A stretch of DNA of 64,000 nucleotides from JBHIET01 sp046760785 (GTDB lineage: Bacteria; Chloroflexota; Anaerolineae; B4-G1). Made by a program: the position numbers and the translations under genes. The notes below the pieces were generated by a model. That model was not told the DNA's origin. It searched no databases and saw only the letters and a program-made list of their open reading frames with translations. This document shows positions 30,518-39,402 of this stretch, piece after piece. Numbering within the stretch: the first letter of the stretch is position 1; each line of letters starts with the position of its first letter. The stretch is from assembly GCA_046760785.1 (NCBI GenBank), contig JBHIET010000005.1, forward strand, positions 1 through 64,000, read 5' to 3'.

Positions 30518-31705
30518 ATGAGCGAATTTGAAGCATTGGCTGGAAACGAGGCCGTCGCCACGGCGATGCGCCAGATCAACCCCGACGTGGTAGCTGCTTA
30601 CCCCATCACGCCACAGACCTCCACCGTGCAGACCTTTTCCAACTACGTCGCCGACGGGTTGGTGGACACCGAGTTCGTGACGGTGGAGAGCGAGCACAGC
30701 GCGATGAGCGCTTGCGTCGGCGCGTCGGCGGCCGGGGCAAGGGTGATGACGGCGACCTCGGCCAACGGGTTGGCGCTGATGTGGGAAATCGTCTACATCG
30801 CGGCCTCCAACCGCTGCCCCATCGTGATGAGCCTGGTCAACCGGGCGCTTTCGGCCCCCATCAACATCCACTGCGACCACTCCGATGTGATGGGTATGCG
30901 GGATAGCGGCTGGCTCATCCTGTTTTCTGAAAACGGCCAGGAGGCTTATGACAATCTCATCCAGGCCGTCCGCATCGCCGAGCACCCCGACGTGCTGCTG
31001 CCCGTTGCGGTCTGCCAGGATGGTTTCATCACCAGCCACGGGATGGAGCGGGTGGAGATTTACGACGACGGTGAGGTGAAAGATTTCGTCGGTGAGTACC
31101 ACCACCAGTGGTCGTTACTGGACCTGGAGAATCCCAAGACCTACGGCCCGCTTGATTTCTATGACTACTACTATGAGCACAAGCGGCAGCAGGTGGAGGC
31201 GATGAGGAACGCCCAGCAGGTCATCCTGCAAGTGGCGGAAGAGTTCAACCGCAAGTTCAACCGCAACTATGGCCTGTTCGAGCCTTACCGGCTAGAGGAC
31301 GCAGAAGTGGCGGTGGTTGTCGCCAACTCTACCGCCGGAACGGCCAAGGTGGTGGTGGACAAGCTGCGGGACGAGGGCCTGAAGGTGGGTCTGCTAAAAC
31401 CTCGCGTCTTTCGTCCCTTCCCGGCGCAGGAACTGGCGGAGGCGCTGAGCCACCTCAAGGCGGTGGCCGTGATGGATCGCTCCATCTCCTTCGGCGCGAT
31501 GGACAACACCGGTTCGCTGTTCCTGGAACTGGCGGCCGGGCTGGCGCTCCACGGCGTGCAGGTGCCGGTAGCCGACTACGTCTTCGGCCTGGGTGGGCGG
31601 GACATCCTGCCTGGCGAGATCGAGCGGGTCTACCGTGATGCGCTCAAGGTAGCCGAGACGGGGCAGGTGGAAAAGATGGTAACCTATTTGAGTGTGCGGG
31701 AGTAG
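30518..31705 (+). CDS. porA: pyruvate:ferredoxin oxidoreductase, alpha subunit
   Basis: 395 aa. AAYPITPQTSTVQTF (substrate/TPP region), ESEHSAMSACVGASAAGARV and TSANGLALMWEIVYIAASNR identify the alpha subunit; the C-terminal domain has VLLPVAVCQDGFITSH and the later MDRSISFGAMDNTGSLF. It catalyses CoA-dependent oxidative decarboxylation of pyruvate with PorB. It starts 5 nt after porD. Confidence 0.93.
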   Translation: MSEFEALAGNEAVATAMRQINPDVVAAYPITPQTSTVQTFSNYVADGLVDTEFVTVESEHSAMSACVGASAAGARVMTATSANGLALMWEIVYIAASNRCPIVMSLVNRALSAPINIHCDHSDVMGMRDSGWLILFSENGQEAYDNLIQAVRIAEHPDVLLPVAVCQDGFITSHGMERVEIYDDGEVKDFVGEYHHQWSLLDLENPKTYGPLDFYDYYYEHKRQQVEAMRNAQQVILQVAEEFNRKFNRNYGLFEPYRLEDAEVAVVVANSTAGTAKVVVDKLRDEGLKVGLLKPRVFRPFPAQELAEALSHLKAVAVMDRSISFGAMDNTGSLFLELAAGLALHGVQVPVADYVFGLGGRDILPGEIERVYRDALKVAETGQVEKMVTYLSVRE

Positions 31706-31706
31706 G

Positions 31707-32648
31707 ATGATGGCGACAAAATTGACACCCAAAGAATTGGCAAAGAAAAAAGATCGCCTGGCACCAGGCCATCGGCTGTGCGCGGGCTGCGGCGCTTCGA
31801 TTATCGTGCGGCAGATGCTGGCGGCGATTGACGATCCGGTGGTCATCGCCAACGCCACGGGCTGTCTGGAGGTGGCGACGACCATCTACCCCTACACCGC
31901 CTGGCGCGTGCCCTGGATCCACAACGCTTTCGAGAACGCGGCCTCCACCGCCAGCGGCATCGAGGCGGCGTATCGCTCCCTGGTGCGGCAAGGGAAGATC
32001 CCCGACCAGAACGTCAGGTTCATCGCCTTCGGTGGCGACGGCGGCACCTACGATATCGGCATCCAGGCGCTCTCGGGCATGGCGGAGCGGGGCCACCACG
32101 TGCTCTACGTCTGCTACGACAACGGGGCTTACATGAACACCGGCATCCAGCGCTCCAGCGCCACCCCCTTCGGCGCGCATACCACCACTTCGCCCGCCGG
32201 CAAGGTCATCCCCGGCAAGACCCAGTTCCGCAAAGACCTGACCGCCATCATGGCCGCTCATAACATCCCCTACGTGGCCCAGGCCGCGCCGAGTCATTGG
32301 CGTGACCTGATGCAGAAAACGCGCAAGGGTGTGGCCGCCGAGGGGCCGGCCTTTATTAACGTGCTCTCCTCCTGCAACCGGGGCTGGCGGCACGGGACGA
32401 ACGAGACCATCGAGATCACCCAGTTGGCGGTGGACACCTGCTACTGGCCGCTGTATGAGGTAGAGGACGGCGAGTGGCGGCTGACCTACAAGCCGAAGGA
32501 GAAGCTGCCGGTCATCCGCTGGTTGGAGCGGCAGGGGCGTTTCCGCCACCTGTTCCGGCCGGAGAACCGCCATCTGATTGACAGGATGCAAGCGGAGGTG
32601 GATCGTCGCTGGGAGCGGCTGTTACACCTGTGCGGGGAGGAAAGCTAA
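31707..32648 (+). CDS. porB: pyruvate:ferredoxin oxidoreductase, beta subunit
   Basis: 313 aa from ATG 31707, 2 nt past the porA stop (a further in-frame ATG follows directly). HRLCAGCGASII and the later Cys (CLEV, NVLSSCNRGW) ligate the proximal [4Fe-4S] cluster; FGGDGGTYDIGIQAL...YDNGAYMNTG is the TPP/Mg motif. Last gene of the por operon, followed by a hairpin at 32695-32724. Confidence 0.93.
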   Translation: MMATKLTPKELAKKKDRLAPGHRLCAGCGASIIVRQMLAAIDDPVVIANATGCLEVATTIYPYTAWRVPWIHNAFENAASTASGIEAAYRSLVRQGKIPDQNVRFIAFGGDGGTYDIGIQALSGMAERGHHVLYVCYDNGAYMNTGIQRSSATPFGAHTTTSPAGKVIPGKTQFRKDLTAIMAAHNIPYVAQAAPSHWRDLMQKTRKGVAAEGPAFINVLSSCNRGWRHGTNETIEITQLAVDTCYWPLYEVEDGEWRLTYKPKEKLPVIRWLERQGRFRHLFRPENRHLIDRMQAEVDRRWERLLHLCGEES

Positions 32649-32694
32649 CCGAAGAGCGTCAATAGGTGGCTCTCACGGAAAAAGTAGGAATGAG

Positions 32695-32724
32695 CGCCCT
32701 GTGATCCGTATGGGTCACAGGGCG
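32695..32724 (+). terminator. hairpin between convergent por and FecR genes
   Basis: CGCCCTGTGA (32695-32704) pairs perfectly with TCACAGGGCG (32715-32724) around a 10-nt loop. No clear T-tract on the + strand; on the - strand TTTTT occurs some 20 nt further on. Confidence 0.5.
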
Positions 32725-32797
32725 GTTCGCTACCGTGATCTTAGTAACGCCTCTACCGGCATAGCGGTGTCCAGGGTGTCCTCACCGGTTCTGGATG

Positions 32798-34006
32798 CTA
32801 CGGTTTGCTTGGCTTATCTGGTTTCTCTGGGTGCTCCGGATGCTCGGGATGTTCCGGGTGCTCTGGATGTTCCGGCGTCCTGGTTTGGCCAGGTGGCTGC
32901 GGTGTCTTGGTTCGACCAGGCGGCTCTGGCGTCTTGGTCAGGCCCGGTGGTTGTGGCGTCCTGGTTTGGCCGGGTGGTTGTGGCGTCCTGGTCCGGCCGG
33001 GCGGCTCTGGCACACTGGTAGTGGGAGTCGCGGTCGGCGTTGAGGTAGGAACAGCCGTGTTCGCCGTAGTTGGAGTGGTGAGGGCGGGGCGGCCAGGGAG
33101 AGGGGGGTGCTCGGGCTGGACTGTGGTTTCTTGTCCGGCCAGCAGTGCAACGGTGGTCTCCTGAGCCATCACGTTGACCACTCCCTCGACCACCACCACG
33201 CGGGTGGTGCCATCAGTTTTCACGGTCAGGGCAAATTCCGTTCCGCGCACCGCCATGACCGCCGTGGGGGTCTCGATCTCGAAGCGAGAGGCCTGATCAG
33301 GCAGAGGCCGCACGCGGCTATAAGTCTGGCCCGACGTTTGACGGAGGAGGATGACCTTGCCGCTGCCATCCCGCGGGCAACTCATCTGGATGACGGCGAC
33401 CTCCGTCTCGGCCTCCAGATCGGTTGTGCTTCCATCGAAGAAGATCAGCGTGGCGGTGGAAAGCTGACTGGTGCGGACTCTGTCTCCTGCGTCTACCCGC
33501 TCGCCAGCCGACGTCGGCTGCCAGGCGTCGCTGCCGGCGGGCAGGACTTCTACGACACCCTTCACCTGGCCCAGGGTAGCTGCTTGGGTGACGGTCGGCC
33601 TGAGCCAGGACGCGAGAAACACACTGGCGAGGGCGAGCAGGACGAGTGCCGTCGCGGCCGCCAGGGCCAGTTGGAAGGCAGGCACGCGCCTCCGCGCAGA
33701 GGGTCTCTCTTCCCTGGCGAACAGAGCAGCGACCCACTCTCCATAGCGGCGAAGCGGGCTGGGAGACACCGCCCGTTGGCGTTTTTTCTGGGTCAGCGTC
33801 TCCAGCATCCTCTGTTTCCCGGCGGCGAAGGCGGCAGGGCTGGAAGCTGGCAAGGGCACGTGAGATACTTTGAGGGCGGTCTCCAGGAGGGGGCGCAGAT
33901 CGCCAGCGTACTCCGGGTAGCGGGCCAGGCAGTCCTCCAGAGTGGCCTGATGTGCCCCCAGGAGAGCCAGGCTTTCATCTAAGGTCTCACGCAGATTCTG
34001 CTTCAT
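32798..34006 (-). CDS. FecR-domain membrane protein with Pro-rich repeat tail
   Basis: 402 aa from ATG 34006. Parts: a cytoplasmic N-terminus (about 1-110), one membrane helix (about 113-135), then a FecR domain outside (VKGVVEVLPAGSDAWQPTSAGERVDAGDRV region, VMAVRGTEFALTV). The C-terminus is low-complexity: five 9-residue units of the form PPGxTxTPx (27-bp DNA repeats, about 32880-33010) followed by five PEH units. FecR proteins act as sensors or anti-sigma factors for ECF sigma factors, and one is encoded upstream with a small ORF between. The N-terminus LDESLALLGAHQATLEDCLARYPEYAGDLRPLL is a domain common beside ECF factors in Chloroflexota-type genomes. Confidence 0.82.
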   Translation of the reverse strand: MKQNLRETLDESLALLGAHQATLEDCLARYPEYAGDLRPLLETALKVSHVPLPASSPAAFAAGKQRMLETLTQKKRQRAVSPSPLRRYGEWVAALFAREERPSARRRVPAFQLALAAATALVLLALASVFLASWLRPTVTQAATLGQVKGVVEVLPAGSDAWQPTSAGERVDAGDRVRTSQLSTATLIFFDGSTTDLEAETEVAVIQMSCPRDGSGKVILLRQTSGQTYSRVRPLPDQASRFEIETPTAVMAVRGTEFALTVKTDGTTRVVVVEGVVNVMAQETTVALLAGQETTVQPEHPPLPGRPALTTPTTANTAVPTSTPTATPTTSVPEPPGRTRTPQPPGQTRTPQPPGLTKTPEPPGRTKTPQPPGQTRTPEHPEHPEHPEHPEHPEKPDKPSKP

Positions 34007-34046
34007 CCGCCATCTCAGGAAGTTTTCAGGGTGTGAGGATGGGAAC

Positions 34047-34271
34047 CTACGCCCTATGCCACTCATATAGTAGCGATGTCACCTGCTGGTAGAGGCCCCA
34101 GTCGCCCAGCCAGGTTGTCACCTCATCTGGCGTTGGCGGCTGTCCATCCCATGCCCAGCCTGTGGCCTGGTTAGCCACCAGGTTCAGGAACCGGCTCCGC
34201 CAGGGCTCCTCCAGGGAGAACAGTGTGTCGGTAAGTGATTTTGCTCTCTCTGTCACGAAGATGTGAGACAT
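34047..34271 (-). CDS. small hypothetical protein of the ECF sigma/FecR unit
   Basis: 74 aa (MSHIFVTERAKSLTDTLF...). No recognised domain, no signal peptide, and Trp-rich for its size (five Trp in the last half). It lies between the sigma factor and FecR genes on the same strand, with a GGGGGT-like site near the start. Position suggests it may help control the sigma factor, but no evidence beyond context. Confidence 0.5.
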   Translation of the reverse strand: MSHIFVTERAKSLTDTLFSLEEPWRSRFLNLVANQATGWAWDGQPPTPDEVTTWLGDWGLYQQVTSLLYEWHRA

Positions 34272-34366
34272 TTCGCCATACCCCCTTCATTCTGATGTTC
34301 TCACCCTGTATAACGAAGAAGGGAGTGCTTAGATACGGTTATAGCACCGTACAATCGGATGGCTCG

Positions 34367-34894
34367 TCAGCTCCCATTTTGCTCCAGGACGCGCCGCAGC
34401 GCAGCCAGGGCCCGGTGTTGCAGCGACTTGACCGCACCCACGGACTTGCCCAACGTTTGGGCCACCATCTCGTTATCCAGCCCCTCGACGAACTTCAGGA
34501 GGATGACCTGGCGCTGATCCTCGGTGAGACGGGCGACGGCAGCGGCCAGCCTGTGCTCGACGGCCTCTTCCAGGGCGTCTGTGCTGGCCACCAACCGTTC
34601 GTCCAGGGGGAGTGGCAGGGACCGTCCTGCGCGTCGGCGATAGTCCGTGACCAGGTTGCGGGCGATGGTGTACAGCCAGGCCAATAGCGGCCGGCCTCGG
34701 TAGGTGAAGCGGTCAATTTTCTCCACCAGGCGCGCGAAGACCTCGCTGGTCAGATCCTCGGCTGTGGCGGCGTCGTCCACCTGGTAGAAAATATAGCGAT
34801 AGATGGCTGGCTGATGCCGGTCGTAGATCTCCGCGAAGGCGGTTGGATCTCCCTTCTTCGCTCGCTGAATCAGCCTGGCTTCGTCCTCAGACAC
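34367..34894 (-). CDS. ECF-type RNA polymerase sigma factor
   Basis: 175 aa from GTG 34894, preceded by AGCGAGGACGAGG; the frame extends 51 codons further up but without family similarity. Region 2 is AFAEIYDRHQPAIYRYIFYQ...AEDLTSEVFARLVEKIDRF with RPLLAWLYTIARNLVTDYRRR; region 4 is LTEDQRQVILLKFVEGLDNEMVAQTLGKSVGAVKSLQHRALAALRR. It directs RNA polymerase to alternative promoters. Its regulators are likely the products of the next two genes. Confidence 0.92.
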   Translation of the reverse strand: MSEDEARLIQRAKKGDPTAFAEIYDRHQPAIYRYIFYQVDDAATAEDLTSEVFARLVEKIDRFTYRGRPLLAWLYTIARNLVTDYRRRAGRSLPLPLDERLVASTDALEEAVEHRLAAAVARLTEDQRQVILLKFVEGLDNEMVAQTLGKSVGAVKSLQHRALAALRRVLEQNGS

Positions 34895-35289
34895 TGGCCT
34901 CGTCCTCGCTGCATCCACTGCGCACGTGGGTACTATAACACAGTTGGTGAGGAGAGACAAAGGCTGGCTGTTGCCATCGTGCAGCTCAGCGGTATATAAT
35001 AGGCCTTTACAAAGTTGGACAGTAATAGTACACTTCTCTCTTGACAAGTACCTTGAGGCGCGAAGCCGCCAACTCAGGCCGTTGATGGTGGGCGGCTATG
35101 AAAGCGACGATCAGCGCGGCGATGTAGACCCGGAACACGACGAGAGCTCATCATATCGCGCCCCTGACGGATGAAGAACGAGCCTGCCCTGGAGGAAGTC
35201 TGGAGGGCGGCGAGCACCGATGTGCCGCAACTTATCGCGCTCCCGGGCCGTTGGCTCCACAGGAGACTTGATCAGACAGGAGGAGACAC
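34895..35289. other. 395-nt intergenic region between divergent genes
   Basis: The sigma-factor gene reads left and the zinc-ribbon gene reads right. I see no ORF with family likeness, and only a lone TTGACA (35040-35045) without a matched -10. AGGAGGAG just before 35290 is the ribosome site of the following gene. Confidence 0.4.
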
Positions 35290-36465
35290 GTGACATCACC
35301 TGGAGTGACCCCAGATTGCTGCCCTCAGTGCGGCGCGTCCCTGCCGCCAGGAGACAGCGAGCGGATAACCTGCGCCTACTGTGGTTCTTCTCTGATTCGC
35401 CAGCGGGCCTCCGGTGCAGGACCCGCCGGGGCATGGGGAGTGCGTCTTAGGAGCATCTCTTGCGCTGACCAGCAGGGCATTGGCGTTGAGGCTTTTCGCA
35501 TGCTCGTCCCGGCCGATTGGGAGTTCGAGGGGGGCGTCCAATGGTTGATGAACAACCCAGGGATGCCTGCCGTCATCGCCTTTCGGGCGTATAACCCTCA
35601 GGGAGAGGAAGCTTTCGAAGCCTTTCCCAATATCCCTTTTTACTGGACCAACAACCCGATGGTCAGGGCGATGTTCCCGGTGGGAAGCCTGTACTACGGG
35701 AACGAGGTCAGGCCGCCGGCCCCTGTGCCCCAGGTATTGCAGGAAATCGTCATCCCCCGCTACCGGGGCCAGGTGCCTGGCTTGCAGCTCATTCAGCAAG
35801 AGCATCTGCCCGACCTGGCGCGGGAGTTACGGGCCAGCAGCCCTGCTGCTCCCACCGGCATCACCAGCGCGGACGGTGCGCGGGTCCGCATCCGCTACCG
35901 ACACGGTGACCAGGACGTCGAGGAGGACGTCTTCGGCGTCGTCGAGGTCAGCCAGGTGGCCACGCCAGTGCTGATGGGCGCGATGGAAAACGTTTTCTGG
36001 ATGGCGGATTACCTCTTCTCATTCCGGGCGCTGGCAGGCCAGCTCGATGGCCTTTCCGATATGTTCATGGCCATTGTCCGTTCCTTCCGGCTGAACCCAC
36101 AATGGTACGGGCGCTACGTGCAGGTTAGCCAGTATATGATCCAGAACCAGATCCAGCAGATTCGCCACATCGGACAGATTAGCCAGATCGTCAGCCAGAC
36201 CAGTGACCAGATCAGCGACATGATCATGGACTCGTACCACCAGCGGCAGCAGACGCTCGATCGGCTCTCCGACCAGTTCAGCCAGACGATCCGTGGCGTG
36301 GATGAGTACTACGACTCCTTTGAGGAGCATGGCGTCGAATTGCCAGGGGGGTACGATTATGCCTGGTCCAATGGCCTGGGTGAGTACATCCTGACCGACG
36401 ACCCGAGCTTCGATCCCAACGTGGGCTCGAATCTGAACTGGGAGACGATGAAGCGGCGGCAGTGA
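35290..36465 (+). CDS. zinc-ribbon protein of unknown function
   Basis: 391 aa from GTG 35290, with AGGAGGAG upstream. CPQCGAS and CAYCGSS (about 11-32) form an N-terminal zinc ribbon. The middle (50-250) looks like a globular beta-rich domain, with VEAFRMLVPADWEFEGGVQW. The 270-340 stretch is helical and Gln/Ile-rich (QNQIQQIRHIGQISQIV), a likely coiled coil. No membrane helix or signal peptide is evident. I do not recognise the family. The neighbour downstream is an anchored SH3-like protein, which may share its role. Confidence 0.65.
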   Translation: MTSPGVTPDCCPQCGASLPPGDSERITCAYCGSSLIRQRASGAGPAGAWGVRLRSISCADQQGIGVEAFRMLVPADWEFEGGVQWLMNNPGMPAVIAFRAYNPQGEEAFEAFPNIPFYWTNNPMVRAMFPVGSLYYGNEVRPPAPVPQVLQEIVIPRYRGQVPGLQLIQQEHLPDLARELRASSPAAPTGITSADGARVRIRYRHGDQDVEEDVFGVVEVSQVATPVLMGAMENVFWMADYLFSFRALAGQLDGLSDMFMAIVRSFRLNPQWYGRYVQVSQYMIQNQIQQIRHIGQISQIVSQTSDQISDMIMDSYHQRQQTLDRLSDQFSQTIRGVDEYYDSFEEHGVELPGGYDYAWSNGLGEYILTDDPSFDPNVGSNLNWETMKRRQ

Positions 36466-36599
36466 GCGTTTGGCTACCCTTGTGAAGGTTGCGAATAGCA
36501 CCAGCAATGGGGGCAATTCCTGACGGGCAGAGGCGCTTCCGGCTTGAAATCTGCAGCCCAACTTTCGCAAGGGTTGCCTGCGCCTGAAAGGAGGCCACG

Positions 36600-37121
36600 A
36601 TGCACAGCGACAACTGGATGGATGAGACAATCCCCAGCCGACACGTCAAGCCGGGTGCGGTAATCCCTGCCGGCGTCTGGGTGCTGGGGGGCGTCGTGGT
36701 GCTGCTGGCGTTGGTGGTATGTGGGCTGTGGGTGCTCTATCTGCTGCGTGGGCAGGTGGCCACCGGCGGCCCCACTCCCACGCCTATCATCTGGACGCCT
36801 ACATCGGTGCCCACGCCCGCTGCCAGCTCAACCCCTCCGCCCACCGAGACGGCCGGGCCGACCCCGACCATCTCGCCCGACATTGCCATCGGGCGCTACG
36901 TGCGGGTGGCGGGCACCGGCGGATATGGCCTCAGCCTGCGCTCTGGACCTGGCGAGAACTACACCCGTATGGACGTCGCGCTCGAAGGGGAAGTTTTCAT
37001 CGCCGTGGACGGGCCGACGGCGTCCGGTGGCTTCGAGTGGTGGAAGATCCGCGACCTGGAGAACGAGGAACGGGAGTGGTGGGCGGTGGGGAACTTTCTG
37101 GAGCCGGTGGAGCATCCGTAG
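36600..37121 (+). CDS. membrane-anchored protein with SH3-like domain
   Basis: 173 aa. One membrane helix (about 26-50) follows a short cytoplasmic head. Then comes a Thr/Pro-rich linker (PTPTPIIWTPTSVPTP, TETAGPTPTISP) and a C-terminal bacterial SH3-like domain (YVRVAGTGGYGLSLRSGPG...WWKIRD...WAVGNFLEP). SH3b domains bind cell-wall or peptide ligands. Start with AAAGGAGG. Function unknown. Confidence 0.7.
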   Translation: MHSDNWMDETIPSRHVKPGAVIPAGVWVLGGVVVLLALVVCGLWVLYLLRGQVATGGPTPTPIIWTPTSVPTPAASSTPPPTETAGPTPTISPDIAIGRYVRVAGTGGYGLSLRSGPGENYTRMDVALEGEVFIAVDGPTASGGFEWWKIRDLENEEREWWAVGNFLEPVEHP

Positions 37122-37215
37122 CGTGGGCTCCGGGTTTCACTTTTCGAGTTGGAGGTCCGACGTTCGGATCGGAATGGACCTCGAGCATTGGCCATCGGCA
37201 GATTAGGAGGCTGGG

Positions 37216-39303
37216 ATGACTCTCAGGGAAGTACGCAGTCGGGTTGAGGAGCTGCGGCGCGAGATCAACTATCATAACTATCGCTACTACGTGCTGGACG
37301 ATCCTGTGATCAGCGATGCCGAGTACGACGCACTGATGGACGAACTGCGTGCACTGGAGGCGGAACATCCGGAGCTGATCACGCCCGACTCGCCGACCCA
37401 ACGGGTGGGAGCGCAGCCTGCCGAGGGTTTCGTCAAGGTTGAGCACCCCGCCCCTGTTCTCAGCCTGGATAAGGCCACCAGCGGTGAGGAGATCCGCGCC
37501 TGGTGGGAGCGGGTGAGCAAGTTCATCCCGCCCGACGCGCACCCGCCCGCCTGGGTGGTCGAGCCCAAACTGGATGGGCTGACGGTCGTGCTGCACTACG
37601 AAGACGGCCTCTTCGTTCTGGGGGCGACGCGAGGGGATGGGATCATCGGTGAGGACGTGACCACCAATCTGCGCACGGTGCGCACCTTGCCGCTGCGCAT
37701 CCCGGTCACTCCCCCCCAATCCCTCTCCCGCATCGGGGGAGGGCAGTGGGGGGTACCCCATCGCCTGGTCGTACGCGGCGAGGCGATTATGCTGCTCGAG
37801 GATTTTGAGGTGTTGAACCGTCAGCAGGCCGAGGCCGGGGAGAAGATCTTCGCCAACCCGCGCAACGCGGCGGCGGGCAGCCTGCGCCAGCTCGACCCGC
37901 GCATCACCACCTCCCGTCCCATCACGTTGCTCTGCTACCGTATTGTCGAGGCCGATGGACCTGTGCCATCCACCCAGTGGGAATCGTTGACCTACCTGCG
38001 GGAGTTGGGCTTTCCCGTCTCGGAGCACGTGGCCCGCTTCGAGTCGCTGGAGGAGGTGATCGCCTACTGCGAGGGTTGGATCAAGAAGCGGGATATAGTG
38101 CCCTACGAGGTGGACGGCCTGGTGATCAAGGTGGACGACCTGGCGACGCAGGCGGCGATGGGTGTGGTGGGACACGCCCCGCGAGGCGAGGTGGCGTTCA
38201 AGTTCCCCGGCCGCGAGGCGACGACTAAGGTGTTGGATATCGGCGTCAACGTGGGGCGCACTGGCGCGCTGACTCCTTACGCCGTACTGGAGCCGGTGCG
38301 GTTGGGCGGTGTCACCATTCGCAAGGCCACCCTGCACAACTTCGAGGACCTGCAGCGCAAGGACATCCGCATCGGCGATGTGGTGGTGGTCCGGCGGGCT
38401 GGCGACGTGATCCCTTACGTCGTTGGGCCGGTGGTCGCGGCGCGCACGGGGGAGGAGAAGGTCTACGAGTTGCCGAAGGTTTGTCCCTCTTGCGGCGAAG
38501 CGGTGATTTCACCGGAAGACGAGGTGGCAGTAACTTGCATCAACGTCGCCTGCCCGGAGCAGCGCGTGCGACGTGTGAGGTACTTCGCCGCCGTGATGGA
38601 CGTCGAAGGGCTGGGCGAGCGGACGGCTCAACTTCTGGTAGAGCGCAATCTGGCGCAGGACGCCGCTGATTTGTACTATCTCAAGCGAGACGACCTGTTG
38701 CAGTTAGAGGGCTTCGCCGAGAAGAGCGTGGACAATCTGCTGGCGGCCATCGAGGCCAGCAAGGAGCGACCGCTGGCGCAAGTCATCGCTGCGCTGGGCA
38801 TCCGGGGTGTGGGTGGCATCGTGGCACAGTTGTTGGCACAACACTATCGCTCATTGGACGAACTGGCGAGAGCCAACCACGAGGCACTGGAAGCCATCGT
38901 AGGGCTGGGACCACACATAGCCGAGTCTGTCGTGGAGTGGTTCGCCCGTCCCCGTAATAAGAAGTTCATAGACAAATTGCGCCAGGCAGGAGTGAAACTG
39001 GAGCAGGAAGCCCCCGCCGTGCCCACCGGAGGACCGCTGACTGGCTTGACCTTCGTCATCACCGGGACTCTGCCGACCATGAGCCGCGAAGAGGCGACCA
39101 GGCTCATCGAGCAGCACGGTGGCAAGGTCACCGGCAGTGTCAGTCGCAAGACGGACTATTTGGTGGTGGGGGAGTCGCCCGGCGGCACCAAGTTTCGCAA
39201 AGCACAGCAGCTGGAGATACCGATGATTGACGAGGCGCAGTTGCTGGAAATGACTGGCACGAAAGATGATACGGCGCAACTGAGGCTGCTACTTGGCGCT
39301 TGA
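37216..39303 (+). CDS. ligA: NAD+-dependent DNA ligase
   Basis: 695 aa, near the usual 670. Domains in order: Ia (YRYYVLDDPVISDAEYDALM, 20-40), adenylation with the nucleophilic Lys in VEPKLDGLTV, OB fold, zinc finger (CPSC...CINVACPEQ), helix-hairpin-helix (about 500-580) and BRCT (about 615-690, GLTFVITGTLPTMSREEA). It seals nicks in replication and repair using NAD+. Between VRTLPLRIPVT and LVVRGE about 18 extra residues are encoded by an imperfect palindrome (37710-37754). GGAGGCTGGG precedes the ATG. Confidence 0.96.
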   Translation: MTLREVRSRVEELRREINYHNYRYYVLDDPVISDAEYDALMDELRALEAEHPELITPDSPTQRVGAQPAEGFVKVEHPAPVLSLDKATSGEEIRAWWERVSKFIPPDAHPPAWVVEPKLDGLTVVLHYEDGLFVLGATRGDGIIGEDVTTNLRTVRTLPLRIPVTPPQSLSRIGGGQWGVPHRLVVRGEAIMLLEDFEVLNRQQAEAGEKIFANPRNAAAGSLRQLDPRITTSRPITLLCYRIVEADGPVPSTQWESLTYLRELGFPVSEHVARFESLEEVIAYCEGWIKKRDIVPYEVDGLVIKVDDLATQAAMGVVGHAPRGEVAFKFPGREATTKVLDIGVNVGRTGALTPYAVLEPVRLGGVTIRKATLHNFEDLQRKDIRIGDVVVVRRAGDVIPYVVGPVVAARTGEEKVYELPKVCPSCGEAVISPEDEVAVTCINVACPEQRVRRVRYFAAVMDVEGLGERTAQLLVERNLAQDAADLYYLKRDDLLQLEGFAEKSVDNLLAAIEASKERPLAQVIAALGIRGVGGIVAQLLAQHYRSLDELARANHEALEAIVGLGPHIAESVVEWFARPRNKKFIDKLRQAGVKLEQEAPAVPTGGPLTGLTFVITGTLPTMSREEATRLIEQHGGKVTGSVSRKTDYLVVGESPGGTKFRKAQQLEIPMIDEAQLLEMTGTKDDTAQLRLLLGA
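37710..37754. repeat. G/C-rich imperfect palindrome inserted in ligA
   Basis: Arms CCCCCC..TCCCTCTCCC and GGGGGAGGG..GGGGGG around GCATC. It is translated as TPPQSLSRIGGGQWGV within the adenylation domain, at a loop where other ligases are shorter. Confidence 0.5.
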
Positions 39304-39402
39304 CGCTTATGCTCGATGCTTGTTACTTGATGCTTGATGTTGGCGTTCCTGAAACGCAAAGTGTGTTGTGATCCATAAAACCTTCCAGGAGGAATAGCTA
39401 TT

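Noticed and set aside
32870..33020. CRISPR-like or other spaced repeat array
   Set aside because: The 27-bp repeats are contiguous and code for PPGxTxTPx units in frame in the FecR-domain protein; no spacers.
34926..35174. 82-aa plus-strand ORF between sigma factor and zinc-ribbon gene
   Set aside because: Composition and sequence look random and no ribosome site is present.
36476..36575. Imperfect inverted repeat (ACCCTTGTGAAGGTT and its partner) as an insertion element
   Set aside because: Arms are short with several mismatches and there is no second copy in the window; not enough to call an element.
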